Assembly (NCBI GenBank): GCA_011525845.1
Contig: WYBP01000011.1
Location: 124,001 to 188,000 of the forward strand
DNA: 64,000 nt
From: Gemmatimonadaceae bacterium
Lineage (GTDB): Bacteria; Gemmatimonadota; Gemmatimonadetes; Gemmatimonadales; Gemmatimonadaceae
Direction: 5' to 3'
Both the position numbers and the translations under genes were made by a program. Numbering within the stretch: position 1 is the stretch's first letter; every line of letters starts with the position of its first letter. Positions 40,786 to 49,400 of the stretch are shown piece after piece. Under the pieces are notes generated by a model that was not told the DNA's origin, ran no database searches, and saw only the letters and a list, made by a program, of their open reading frames with translations.

Positions 40786-42917
40786 CAGCGCGACCGGCGG
40801 AAGGAGAGACTCACGAGCAGCGCCCGCGGCAGCCCTGCCTCGTAGGCGAGCGGCGCCCCGCCCACATAGTCGGGATTGATGAACGCGCTCCCGACGTACC
40901 GGCGGTCGAGCAGGTTCTCGCCGCTCACCACGAACCGGGTGGTGAGACCGCGCACCGAGGTGCGCTCGGCCGCGACCGACGCACGCCACACGGTGTTCCC
41001 CGGCACGCGCACCGCGTTCCGGTCGTCCGCCCAGTAGCTGTCGTTCCCCTGCGCGCCGACCTCGAGACTCAGCCACTGGGCCGCCGGCGGCCGCCAGCCG
41101 ATCGAACCGTTCATGACCAGCCCCGGAAGTCCGACGACTGCGTTGCCGTCGAGGACGGCACTCGCGCCGGGCGCGCCGAGGTAGGTGGAGTCGATCCGGT
41201 ACCGCTCGTAGGTGTTGTCCGAGAAGGTCCCGGTGAGGCGCGCTGAGAATCCCCCGGCGAGCGCACTCGACACGCCGAGCTCGAGTCCCATCCGCTCCAC
41301 CTCTCCTGCCGTGAGGTAGAAGCGGCCGCTGCTGTACGGCACCGGCTCGCCGTTGACGATCGTCCGGTAGACCGCGGCGTCTAGGGAGAGCGTCCGCAGG
41401 AGCCCCCCGCTGAACACCGAGTGGCGACGCACCCCGCCCTCGATCGTGCTGGATCGGATCGGGTCGATGAGCGGGCTGATCGCGGTCGCGGGCCCCGGGA
41501 GTCCGGTCGTCGGCGGGTCCGTCTCGTTCCCCGCGGGGATCTCCACGCCCCCGCCGTAGCTCGCGTAGAGGCTGGTGCCGCGCCCCACGCGCCAGCTCAC
41601 GCCGCCGCGCGGCGTGACGCGCTGGAAGCGACGGCTCGCGTCGATCGACGGCGTGATGAAGTCGCGATAGAAGTAGGCGAGGTCGTCGTAGCGCGCGCCG
41701 AGCACGAGCGTGAGGCGGTCCGAGAGCGCGATCTCATCCTGCACGAAAGCCCCGGCGTTCTGCGCCCCCTCGCCCTTGTTCGTGCGCAGCGTCGTGCCAC
41801 GCGTCCCCTCGGGGGTGAGGTCGTAGAACTGGATGCTGCCGTCCTGGAACGCGAAGTCCCCTCCCGCCCTCAGCCGGTGCTCGGCGCCCGCCGCGGTGAA
41901 CCGCACGCCCCACGAGCCACTGCCACCGACGTGATACCGCGTGAAGTCGCGGAAGGTGTTCCGCTCCGACCGCTGCAGGTACTTGGGATTGATGAAGAGC
42001 ATCGCCGAGACGTCCTGCGAGGCCCCGATCGGCCGCTCGAGCGTGACGCCGAGCCGCATCAACCGGTTGAAGCGTCGCTCGTCACGCGCGAGGTAGGTCG
42101 GGTTGGCCTCCTGCGGATCGGCGGCGTACTGCGCGGGCGTGAGCGGGCCCGGGATCCGGAAGAGGTTGCTCGCGGCCGCGAGCTGGACGCCGAGGCGGCC
42201 CCGCTCGCCGACCGGTGCGACCGCGCCCCCCACGAGCTGCGTGCGCGAGGCATCGGAATGCTCGCGCCACCCATCGAAGGTGGTGCGCGTCATCGAGAGC
42301 CAGGTCTTGGCGTTCCCGATGCCGAAGCCCACGCGCGCGATCGTCCGCCGGAGCCCGAAGCTCCCGCTCTGCTGCGCCACCTCGCTGAAGTCGCGCGCGA
42401 AGTCGGGCATCGTGCTGAGGCTCACGATCCCTCCCGCCGCGTTCCCCCACGCCGCGCTGCCGTTGGACCGCAGCACCTCCACGCGCTCGATCGTCGCGAG
42501 GTCCACGTGGTCGAAGGCCGTGCGGCCATCGGGCTCCGTCTCCGGGATGCCGTCGAGGAGGATGCGCACGCCGCGCGAGGTGCCGGCGTTGGAGCGATCG
42601 CCCGCACCGCGTGCCCCGTAGCCGCGGATGGTGAGGCGGATGTCACTGCTCCCGTAGCGGCTCTGCACGAACACGCCGGGCACCTGCCCCAAGGCCTGGT
42701 CGAGGCCGAACCCCGACCTGCTCCCCCACTGCGACGGCGCCACGACCGAGACGGCGAATGGCGTCTCTGACAGCGAGCGGGACTCGCGCGTCGCCGTCAC
42801 CACGACCGAATCGAGGCGCTGGCGCGCGGAGTCGGCGGCGGTGGTCTGCGCGTTCAGTGCCGAGGCGAGGCAGAACAGCACGCTGGGCGCCAACGCGGCG
42901 CGGAGCGACGGGTGCAT
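40785..42917 (-). CDS. TonB-dependent outer-membrane receptor
   Basis: A 710-residue siderophore/metal/organic-ligand receptor. A signal peptide (SLRAALAPSVLFCLASALNAQ) is followed by a TonB-box-like DSVVVTATR, the plug domain (about 50-170: LDQALGQVPGVFVQSRYG, IRGYGARGAGDRS, RGVRILLDGIPETEPDG) and a 22-strand-type barrel (about 190-710) with a C-terminal aromatic/hydrophobic strand (LLVSLSFRRSR). The YGARGAG...RGVRILLDGIP plug resembles FecA/PfeA-like iron-complex receptors, but the ligand is not readable. It has two stable hairpins in its leader. No other transport gene is adjacent. Confidence 0.9.
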   Translation of the reverse strand: MHPSLRAALAPSVLFCLASALNAQTTAADSARQRLDSVVVTATRESRSLSETPFAVSVVAPSQWGSRSGFGLDQALGQVPGVFVQSRYGSSDIRLTIRGYGARGAGDRSNAGTSRGVRILLDGIPETEPDGRTAFDHVDLATIERVEVLRSNGSAAWGNAAGGIVSLSTMPDFARDFSEVAQQSGSFGLRRTIARVGFGIGNAKTWLSMTRTTFDGWREHSDASRTQLVGGAVAPVGERGRLGVQLAAASNLFRIPGPLTPAQYAADPQEANPTYLARDERRFNRLMRLGVTLERPIGASQDVSAMLFINPKYLQRSERNTFRDFTRYHVGGSGSWGVRFTAAGAEHRLRAGGDFAFQDGSIQFYDLTPEGTRGTTLRTNKGEGAQNAGAFVQDEIALSDRLTLVLGARYDDLAYFYRDFITPSIDASRRFQRVTPRGGVSWRVGRGTSLYASYGGGVEIPAGNETDPPTTGLPGPATAISPLIDPIRSSTIEGGVRRHSVFSGGLLRTLSLDAAVYRTIVNGEPVPYSSGRFYLTAGEVERMGLELGVSSALAGGFSARLTGTFSDNTYERYRIDSTYLGAPGASAVLDGNAVVGLPGLVMNGSIGWRPPAAQWLSLEVGAQGNDSYWADDRNAVRVPGNTVWRASVAAERTSVRGLTTRFVVSGENLLDRRYVGSAFINPDYVGGAPLAYEAGLPRALLVSLSFRRSR

Positions 42918-42947
42918 GAGCCGGGTTCGGGATCGAGGACGGAGTGC

Positions 42948-42968
42948 GCGAGGCGAGCACCGCCTCGC
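42948..42968 (-). promoter_or_regulatory. Leader hairpin near the start of the TonB-receptor gene
   Basis: GCGAGGCG and CGCCTCGC are perfect 8-bp arms with a 5-nt loop, ending 31 nt before the receptor ATG. If transcribed, it lies in the 5' untranslated region and could slow translation or affect mRNA stability. Confidence 0.4.
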
Positions 42969-42980
42969 CCTAAGAACGTA

Positions 42981-43016
42981 GGGGAGGGGGCTCGCGTTGA
43001 CCACGGCCCCCTCCCC
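42981..43016 (-). terminator. Long G/C hairpin upstream of the TonB-receptor gene
   Basis: GGGGAGGGGGC (42981-42991) and GCCCCCTCCCC (43006-43016) are perfect 11-bp arms around a 14-nt loop. Depending on the promoter position, it either terminates the upstream lipoprotein/barrel transcript or forms an attenuator-like element in the receptor leader. The G-run could also form a quadruplex. Confidence 0.45.
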
Positions 43017-43035
43017 CATCGTCCGACTTTCGTGT

Positions 43036-43056
43036 CGCCGCGCCCGTGTCGCGGCG
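43036..43056 (-). terminator. Hairpin after the lipoprotein/beta-barrel operon
   Basis: CGCCGCG (43036-43042) and CGCGGCG (43050-43056) pair around a 7-nt loop, 17 bp beyond the beta-barrel gene stop on the minus strand. No U-tract; probable operon end. Confidence 0.45.
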
Positions 43057-43072
43057 CCCGCGTGATGCCCGG

Positions 43073-44362
43073 TCAGCGCCCGCCGAAGCTCAGCGTGAAC
43101 CCGGCCGCGGTGTCGTTGCGCCCCTCGGCGCTCAGGAGCGAGGCACTGGCCTGCAGGTTCACGACCCCGAACTCGAACCCGATCCCGCCGCTGTAGCGCA
43201 TCCCGCCGCTGAGCGCGGTCACGCCGCCCCGCAGGGGGACGAACGGGATCAGCTTGAGCTCCGCCCCGACGCCCACCTGGGTCTGCGGTCCGAGCTCGAG
43301 CCCATCGCCGAAGCGCGTGCGGAGGTCCGCCGCGAGCGTCAGCCGGCCGAACCCGGTGTAGGCACCGCCGAGCACCAGCGTCGGCTGCGGCGTGGCCGCC
43401 TTGATGCGAGCCTCGAGCTCGGCCCGCAGTCCCGCGGGCGCCGAGGCGATCGGCAGGATCGTGTCGATCTCGGAGCTGCTGCTCGACTGGTCGAACGTCG
43501 CCGTGATCGGCATGTAGTAGAGCTGGTCCGTCTTCCAGGCGAAGGTGTTGAAGACGTTCTTCACGACGCCCGCCGCGCGGAAGTTGCCCACCTTCCAGGA
43601 CGCGCCGATGTCGAGCCCGATGCCCGAACCGTTGTTCATGTAGCTCGAGGACGCCGTGTCGGTCATGACCAGGGGCGCGTCGAGGTTCACCTCGATCGGG
43701 TTGGACGTGATGGTGGAGCCGTTGTCGCGGAGCGAGGCCATCCCATGGCCGATCATGTACTTGCCCGTGACGCCGACGGCGAACTCGCCCACGGGGAAGA
43801 GCCCGAGCCGCCGGCCGTAGGCCAGGGCGAAGGTGGAGGTCGCGTTCGCATCGAGCGCGAGGTCGTCCGCCACGTAATCCTGCGCCGTCCCGGTGCGACC
43901 CGCGTTCCCGAAGAGGAGCAGCTCGGCCACGGCGGCCGGGATCGCACCGTCGGTGCGCACGGTGGTGGTCGCGCTCAGGCCGAAGCTCCCGATCGAGATC
44001 GCGAGCGGGGTGAGCTCGACGTCGCCGCCGATTCCCTGCCCCTTGTTGTCGATCACCTTCTGCAGCCACGCCTCGCGCACGGCGGCGGGGACGACGACGC
44101 CCTCGTACTCCTTGATGTCCGCGAGCGTGATCGGCCCCGTGCCGATGCCCAGCTGCGGCGAGAGGGCGAGCGAGAAGCGCGAGTTCCCCGTCATGCCGAG
44201 GTTCGCCGGGTTCCAGGCCACGGCGTTGAAGTTCCTCGCGAGGGCCGTGTAGTTGCCCCCCATGGCCGAGGCGGCCGCGGAAGCGTTCCCCTGCGCGCCG
44301 GCGAGCGAGGCGCCTGCGACGAGTGCGAGACCGGCCAGGACCTGCTGATGGATGCGGGTCAT
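43073..44362 (-). CDS. Outer-membrane beta-barrel protein (DUF5723-like)
   Basis: A 429-residue exported protein with a signal peptide (QQVLAGLALVAGASLAGAQ) and an N-terminal GGNYTALARNFNAVAWNPANLGM. That stretch resembles the start of DUF5723/PorV-like barrels (x-A-x-NPAxL). The rest alternates hydrophobic beta-strands with Gly/Asp turns and closes with FTLSFGGR. A function in transport, adhesion or secretion cannot be chosen. It begins 3 bp after the stop of the lipoprotein gene, so the pair is one operon and may form a surface complex. Confidence 0.75.
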   Translation of the reverse strand: MTRIHQQVLAGLALVAGASLAGAQGNASAAASAMGGNYTALARNFNAVAWNPANLGMTGNSRFSLALSPQLGIGTGPITLADIKEYEGVVVPAAVREAWLQKVIDNKGQGIGGDVELTPLAISIGSFGLSATTTVRTDGAIPAAVAELLLFGNAGRTGTAQDYVADDLALDANATSTFALAYGRRLGLFPVGEFAVGVTGKYMIGHGMASLRDNGSTITSNPIEVNLDAPLVMTDTASSSYMNNGSGIGLDIGASWKVGNFRAAGVVKNVFNTFAWKTDQLYYMPITATFDQSSSSSEIDTILPIASAPAGLRAELEARIKAATPQPTLVLGGAYTGFGRLTLAADLRTRFGDGLELGPQTQVGVGAELKLIPFVPLRGGVTALSGGMRYSGGIGFEFGVVNLQASASLLSAEGRNDTAAGFTLSFGGR

Positions 44363-44365
44363 GGC

Positions 44366-45472
44366 TCAGGCCCCCACGTTGAGGACGAGGCGCAGCCGCG
44401 TCTGGATCGTGATCTGCGACGTGGGCGTGACGATCACCGAGTTGCCGGCGCCCGTGCCGTTCACCGTGCCGCGGACGCGCACGGTCACTCCCGACTTGCC
44501 GAGCAGCGACCGCAACTCCGACTGCGAGAGCGCGATGGAGGTGCTGGAGGTGGGCTGCGCGGGGATCGAGAGGGGCTTGCTGACCGTCACCGCCGGTCCG
44601 CCGCCCTGCGCGGGCGCGCTGAACTCGACGTTGAGGTTCGCCGTCGCGGTGAACGGGTTCACGACGTCGAGCTCGACACCCCCCGATTCCACCTGGTCGC
44701 CGAGGTCCACGTCACTCAGGCTGAAGGTGGTCGGGTTCGTCGTCACGGAGTCGTTGCTCACCACCACCGTGGCCTGCGAGGCGGCGAAGCCCTGCAGGCT
44801 CGATGTGAGCGCGAAGGAGTTGTTCCGGTTCAGGTTCGCGTTGCCGCCCGCCGGGACCACGAGCGTGATCGCGACCGAGATTGAGGAGGCGTAGACGCCG
44901 GTCGGGAGGACGGCCGAGAGCGTGGTGGTCGCGCCGTTCGGGAGACCGACGGTCGACGAACCACGGATGGTGTCGGTGCGCGCCACGGTCCCGCTCGAGA
45001 TGCTGAAGATGATCTGGCCGAAGGGCGCCGTCGCGGTGCCGTTCGGGCGGAGCGGGTCGAAGCCGAGGTTGTTCACGATCACGACGTTGAGCGTGCCCCC
45101 GGTGACGGTCACCGAGTTCACGTCGGCCGGCAGGTTGACGGTGCTGCCGAGCAGGCCCGCCGGCGACGTGAACGCAGGCGTCGGCGCGTTCACCGTCGCG
45201 GCGGACTGGCAGGCGGGCTGGGCACAGATCGCGCCGAGCGTGGTGTTCACCACGGTGGCCGACGTGTTCACGGCGAAGGAGGCGGGCGGTCCCGCGGTGA
45301 CCGTCACTCCCGTGGGGAGGAAGCTCGAGGCGCGCACGCTGACCGAATCGGTCGGGACGACCCAGGTCTGCTGCAGGATCGGCGCCTCCGACGGGATGTC
45401 GCACGCGGCGACGCCCAACAGGGCACCAAGGATGGCGACGGCGCCGAGGCGCCGCGCGGGAAGTCGGGTCAT
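44366..45472 (-). CDS. Lipoprotein of unknown function, beta-rich, low-complexity
   Basis: A 368-residue protein. ATG 45472 opens a lipoprotein signal (RLGAVAILGALLGVAAC), so Cys24 is the likely lipidation site. The mature part is unusually rich in Thr, Val, Ser, Asn and Ala with beta-sandwich-like repeats (GSTVNLPADVNSVTVTGG, FSISSGTVARTDTIRG, SSISVAITLVVPAGG). No catalytic motif is evident. The long frame start at 45511 is rejected because it lacks a signal pattern. Cotranscribed with the downstream barrel gene (3-bp gap). A CRP/FNR-like site and a -10-like box lie upstream. Possibly a surface-exposed partner of the barrel. Confidence 0.72.
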   Translation of the reverse strand: MTRLPARRLGAVAILGALLGVAACDIPSEAPILQQTWVVPTDSVSVRASSFLPTGVTVTAGPPASFAVNTSATVVNTTLGAICAQPACQSAATVNAPTPAFTSPAGLLGSTVNLPADVNSVTVTGGTLNVVIVNNLGFDPLRPNGTATAPFGQIIFSISSGTVARTDTIRGSSTVGLPNGATTTLSAVLPTGVYASSISVAITLVVPAGGNANLNRNNSFALTSSLQGFAASQATVVVSNDSVTTNPTTFSLSDVDLGDQVESGGVELDVVNPFTATANLNVEFSAPAQGGGPAVTVSKPLSIPAQPTSSTSIALSQSELRSLLGKSGVTVRVRGTVNGTGAGNSVIVTPTSQITIQTRLRLVLNVGA

Positions 45473-45540
45473 GATGGGTCCGGGGAGGAGACGTGCGCAG
45501 GAGCGGTGCATCGAAGGAGTATCGGCACCGGGAGCCGGGA

Positions 45541-45560
45541 CTGCACCACCTCCGGTGCAG
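45541..45560 (-). promoter_or_regulatory. Leader hairpin of the lipoprotein operon
   Basis: CTGCACC (45541-45547) and GGTGCAG (45554-45560) pair around ACCTCC. If transcription starts near 45565, as the -10-like box suggests, this hairpin forms about 5 nt from the mRNA 5' end and could protect it. Confidence 0.4.
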
Positions 45561-45571
45561 CGCTTCCCTTC

Positions 45572-45577
45572 ATTATG
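45572..45577 (-). promoter_or_regulatory. -10-like box CATAAT for the lipoprotein operon
   Basis: On the minus strand CATAAT matches the bacterial -10 consensus at five of six positions, within one of the few AT-rich patches here. No good -35 is seen at 17 bp, as expected for an activator-dependent promoter. Start would be near 45565. Confidence 0.4.
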
Positions 45578-45600
45578 TAGACGGCCCTACCCCACCGTTC

Positions 45601-45614
45601 GTGACGGATGTCAC
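45601..45614. promoter_or_regulatory. CRP/FNR-family-like operator (GTGA-N6-TCAC)
   Basis: GTGACGGATGTCAC keeps the core GTGA-N6-TCAC of the CRP consensus. Its centre (45607.5) is about 42 bp upstream of the start predicted from the -10-like box at 45572-45577, the class II activator position. A third half-site, GTGAC at 45618-45622, makes a second overlapping inverted repeat. No CRP/FNR gene is in the window. Confidence 0.45.
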
Positions 45615-45639
45615 GCCGTGACGGTGCGATCCCCCGGTA

Positions 45640-46335
45640 CTACCGCCACACCGAGATCGCGCCGAGCGGCTTGCGGGCGATGTCGGGGACGCGGGCGTGC
45701 GGCGCCGGATAACCCACCGGCATCACCAGCATCGCCTTCTCGTTCGGCGGCCGCTCGAGCAGCTCCGAGAGGAATGCCATCGGGTTCGGCGTGTGCGTGA
45801 GGGTCACCAACCCCATCTGGTGCACCGCGGCGATGAAGAACCCCGCCGCGATGCCGCACGACTCCTGGGTGTAGTAGAAGGTGCGCTTGCTCCCGTCCGC
45901 CTCGAGCCCGTGCGACTGCCGGAAGAGCACCACCACCCAGGGTGCGTCCGTGAGGTGCGGCTTGTGCTCGTCCGTCCCGAGCGGGGCGAGCGCCGCGATC
46001 CAGTCCTCCGGCGCGCGCCCGCTGTAGAACGCCTTCTCCTCCTCCTCGGCCGCGCGCCGGATCTCGGCCTTGAGCGCCGGGTCCGAGACGGCGACGAAGG
46101 TCCAGGGCTGCTGGTGGGCACCACTCGGCGCCGTGCCGGCCGTCCGGATGGCGAGCTCGATCAGCTCCCGGGGCACGGGCTCCGTGGAGAAGTGCCGCGT
46201 CGTCCGACGGCGGTCCATCTCACGGTAGAAGTCCCGAGCGCGCTGCAGCGACTCGGCTGGCGGACGTCGCTCGAAGGCGAGCGGGACGAAGGGGTGCTTG
46301 CCCGTCCGGGGGGGGCCTGAGGTCGGCTCGGTCAT
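45640..46335 (-). CDS. Iodotyrosine deiodinase-like nitroreductase
   Basis: A 231-residue FMN flavoprotein of the nitroreductase fold, closest by pattern to iodotyrosine deiodinase (IYD): RRRTTRHFSTEPVPRELIE, RTAGTAPSGAHQQPWTFVAV, TDAPWVVVLF, KRTFYYTQESCGIAAGF, THTPNP and NEKAMLVMPVGYPAP. The active-site lid residues that clamp the zwitterion of halotyrosine in human IYD (Glu157, Tyr161, Lys182) are matched by Glu100, Tyr104 and Lys125 with identical spacing (4 and 21). It should reductively remove iodide or bromide from halotyrosines; other nitroreductase uses are possible. ATG 46335 excludes an unsupported N-terminal extension. Divergent from the fusion gene at 46481. Confidence 0.88.
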   Translation of the reverse strand: MTEPTSGPPRTGKHPFVPLAFERRPPAESLQRARDFYREMDRRRTTRHFSTEPVPRELIELAIRTAGTAPSGAHQQPWTFVAVSDPALKAEIRRAAEEEEKAFYSGRAPEDWIAALAPLGTDEHKPHLTDAPWVVVLFRQSHGLEADGSKRTFYYTQESCGIAAGFFIAAVHQMGLVTLTHTPNPMAFLSELLERPPNEKAMLVMPVGYPAPHARVPDIARKPLGAISVWR

Positions 46336-46480
46336 GGGAGTTTCTGACGGTGAGTCGCGGATGCGGGGACGCGGGAATCTACGCCCGGGGCCGCGCACGC
46401 CGACACGGGCGGCCGGCGCATCGGCGATATTGGAGGTGGTCCCCGGCTGACTCCTCCGCCCCTTCCACCACCCTGACGCG

Positions 46481-49400
46481 ATGGCCGACCGCAACTCGCA
46501 TTGGCAGCAGATCGTGCGCGAGGCGTGGGGCCTGGAGGGCGAGCTCACGCCCCTCCCGGGGGAGTTCGACCTGAACTTCCGGCTGCGCGCGTCGGACGGG
46601 CGCCACCTCGTGCTGAAGGTGATGCGGGCGTCCTGCGAGGCCGGTCTCGTGGACCTCCTCTGCGCCGCCCACACCCATGTGCTCGCGCGCGGCGCACACC
46701 CGGTGCCGGCGATCGTGCCGACGCTCAAGGGCGCACAGTGGTGCTCGCGCCCCGACGAGCGCGGCGACGACCGCCTGCTCTGGATGCTCACCGGCCTCGA
46801 CGGCATGGATTACGCGCGTTTCCGGCCGCACACCCTCGCGCTCGCGCGGGAGCTGGGCGGTCGGATCGCGCGCCTGGACGCCGCCCTCGAGGGGTTCGAG
46901 CACCCGCAGCTCGCGCGCGAGCTCAAGTGGGACTTGAGCAGGGCGGAGTGGATCGCGGGGCACCTCACGCGCATCACGGATCCCGGGCGTCGTGCGCTGC
47001 TGGATGCGGTCGTGGCCCGGTACCGCGCCGTCCAGCCGAGGCTCGCCGCCGAGCGCCGCACGCCGATCCACAACGACCTGAACGACCACAACATCCTCGT
47101 CGTGGCCGACGAGCGCGGCACGCCGCGGATCTCCGGGCTCCTCGACTTCGGCGACATCACCACGGGGCCGCTCGTCGCGGAGCTCGCGATCGCCGCGGCG
47201 TACCTGGTGCTCGACCGCGACGATCCCGTGCGCGCGCTCGAGGCCATCGTCTCCGGCTTCCACGAGGTCACGCCCCTCGCCGAGCAGCAGCTCGCGCTGC
47301 TCTGGCCGCTGCTCCGCATGCGGCTCGCCGTGAGCGTCGTGAATTCGGCGCTGATGCGCGCCGAGCGGCCGGATGACGCGTACGTCGTGGTCTCCGAGGC
47401 ACCCGCCTGGCGTTTCCTCGAACACTCGGCGCGCCTCGACGAGCGGGAGGTGGAGGCGCGGCTCCGCGTGGCGTGCGGCATGGGACCCAACCCCGCGGCA
47501 GCGCGGGCGATGCGCTGGATCGCGGGGGCGCGCGGCACCTTCGCGCCCGTGGTCCGCGCGGACCTCTCGAAGGCGCTGGTCGGGTCGCTGGCGGCGCACG
47601 ACTCGGGGGTGCCGCGCGACCCCTTCCATCTCACCGCGGAGGAGGCCGCGGCGATGGGGGGCGAGTTCGGCCCCGAGAGCGCCTGGATCGCGCGCTACGG
47701 GGAGCCCCGTCTCGTGTATTCCGCGCCGGCCTTCCGCCGCACGGAGTACAAGGGCTCCGACCGCCGGAGCGTGCACCTCGGCATCGACCTCTTCCTCCCC
47801 GCCGGGAGCTCCGTGCATGCGCCCTACGATGCGCTGGTGGAGCGGGTGGAGTATCGGGGAGGCCACCTCGACTACGGTGGCATGGTGGTCCTCAAGCACC
47901 TCACGCCGGAGGGCGACTGGTTCTCGACGCTCTACGGCCACCTCTCGCGCGAGACGGTCACGCACCTGGAGCGTGGCCAGCGCGTCGCGCGCGGCGCGCC
48001 CTTCGCCGCACTGGGGACGCCGGAGGAGAACGGGGGCTGGGCGCCGCACCTGCACCTCCAGCTCTTCCTCGACTCCTCCCTCGCCGGCGAGCAGTGGCCG
48101 GGCGTGGCGGAGGCGGACGACCTCGCGTTCTGGTCGGCGCTCTGCCCGAACCCGGCGGCGCTGCTCGACATGCCGGACGAGCGCCTCGCCTACCGGCCGC
48201 TCGACGCCGACGCGATCCGGGACGCGCGCCGCGACCACTTCGCCGCGAACCTGCGCCTGAGCTACGCGGAGCCCTGCCTCTTCGTGCGCGGCTGGCGCAC
48301 GCACCTGTTCGACGAGTGGGGACGCCCGTACCTCGACGCGTACAACAACGTGCCGCACGTGGGGCACGCGCACCCGCGCATCCGGGCGGTGGCGGCGGAC
48401 CAGCTCTCCCGCCTCAACACCAACACCCGCTACCTCCATCCCGCGCAGGTGGAGTTCGCCGAGACGCTGCTGGCCACGCTCCCGTCCGCCTTCACCCACG
48501 TGTTCCTCGTGAACTCCGGGAGCGAGGCGAACGAGCTCGCGCTGCGGCTCGCGCGCGCCCGCACGGGAGCGCGCGACATGGTCGTCGCCGACCACGGGTA
48601 CCACGGGAACACCACCGGCGCGATCGACATCTCGCCGTACAAGTTCAACAAGCCCGGAGGCGGCGGGGCCCCGGACTGGGTGCAGGTGGTGCCGGTGGCG
48701 GACACCTACCGCGGCCCACATCGCGGCGCCGATGCCGCAGCGCGCTACGCGGCGGAGGTGGACGCCGCCATCGCGCGCATCACCGCGAGGGGCGCTCGCG
48801 TCGCGGGGTTCATCGCCGAGACCTTCCCGAGCGTCGCGGGGCAGATCATCCCGCCCGCGGGATACCTGCGCGCCGTGTACGAGCAGGTGCGCGCGGCGGG
48901 GGGCGTCTGCATCGCCGACGAGGTGCAGACGGGCCTCGGACGGCTCGGCCAGCACTACTGGGGGTTCGAGCAGCAGCAGGTCGTGCCGGATGTCGTCGTG
49001 ATCGGCAAGCCGCTCGGGAACGGCCACCCCATCGGTGCCGTCGCGACGACGGCGGAGATCGCCGGCTCCTTCGACAACGGCATCGAGTTCTTCTCGACCT
49101 TCGGCGGGAGCACGCTCTCGTGCCGCGTGGGCACCGAGGTGCTGCGGATCGTGCAGGAGGAGGGACTCCAGGCGCACGCCGCGCAGGTGGGTGCGCACCT
49201 GCTCGCCGGGCTCCGCGAACTGCAGGCGCGCCACGCCACCATCGGCGACGTGCGGGGCATGGGGCTCTTCGTGGGCGTGGACCTCGTGACGGACCCGGAC
49301 TCCCGCGCGCCCGCCACGCGCGCCGCGGACTACGTGAAGAACCGGCTCCGCGCGGCGCGGATCCTCATCGGCACCGAGGGGCCGGCCGACAACGTGCTCA

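Noticed and set aside
42918-43072. Cobalamin riboswitch upstream of the TonB receptor
   Set aside because: The leader is at most about 155 nt and I find no B12-box-like conserved core; only simple hairpins are present.
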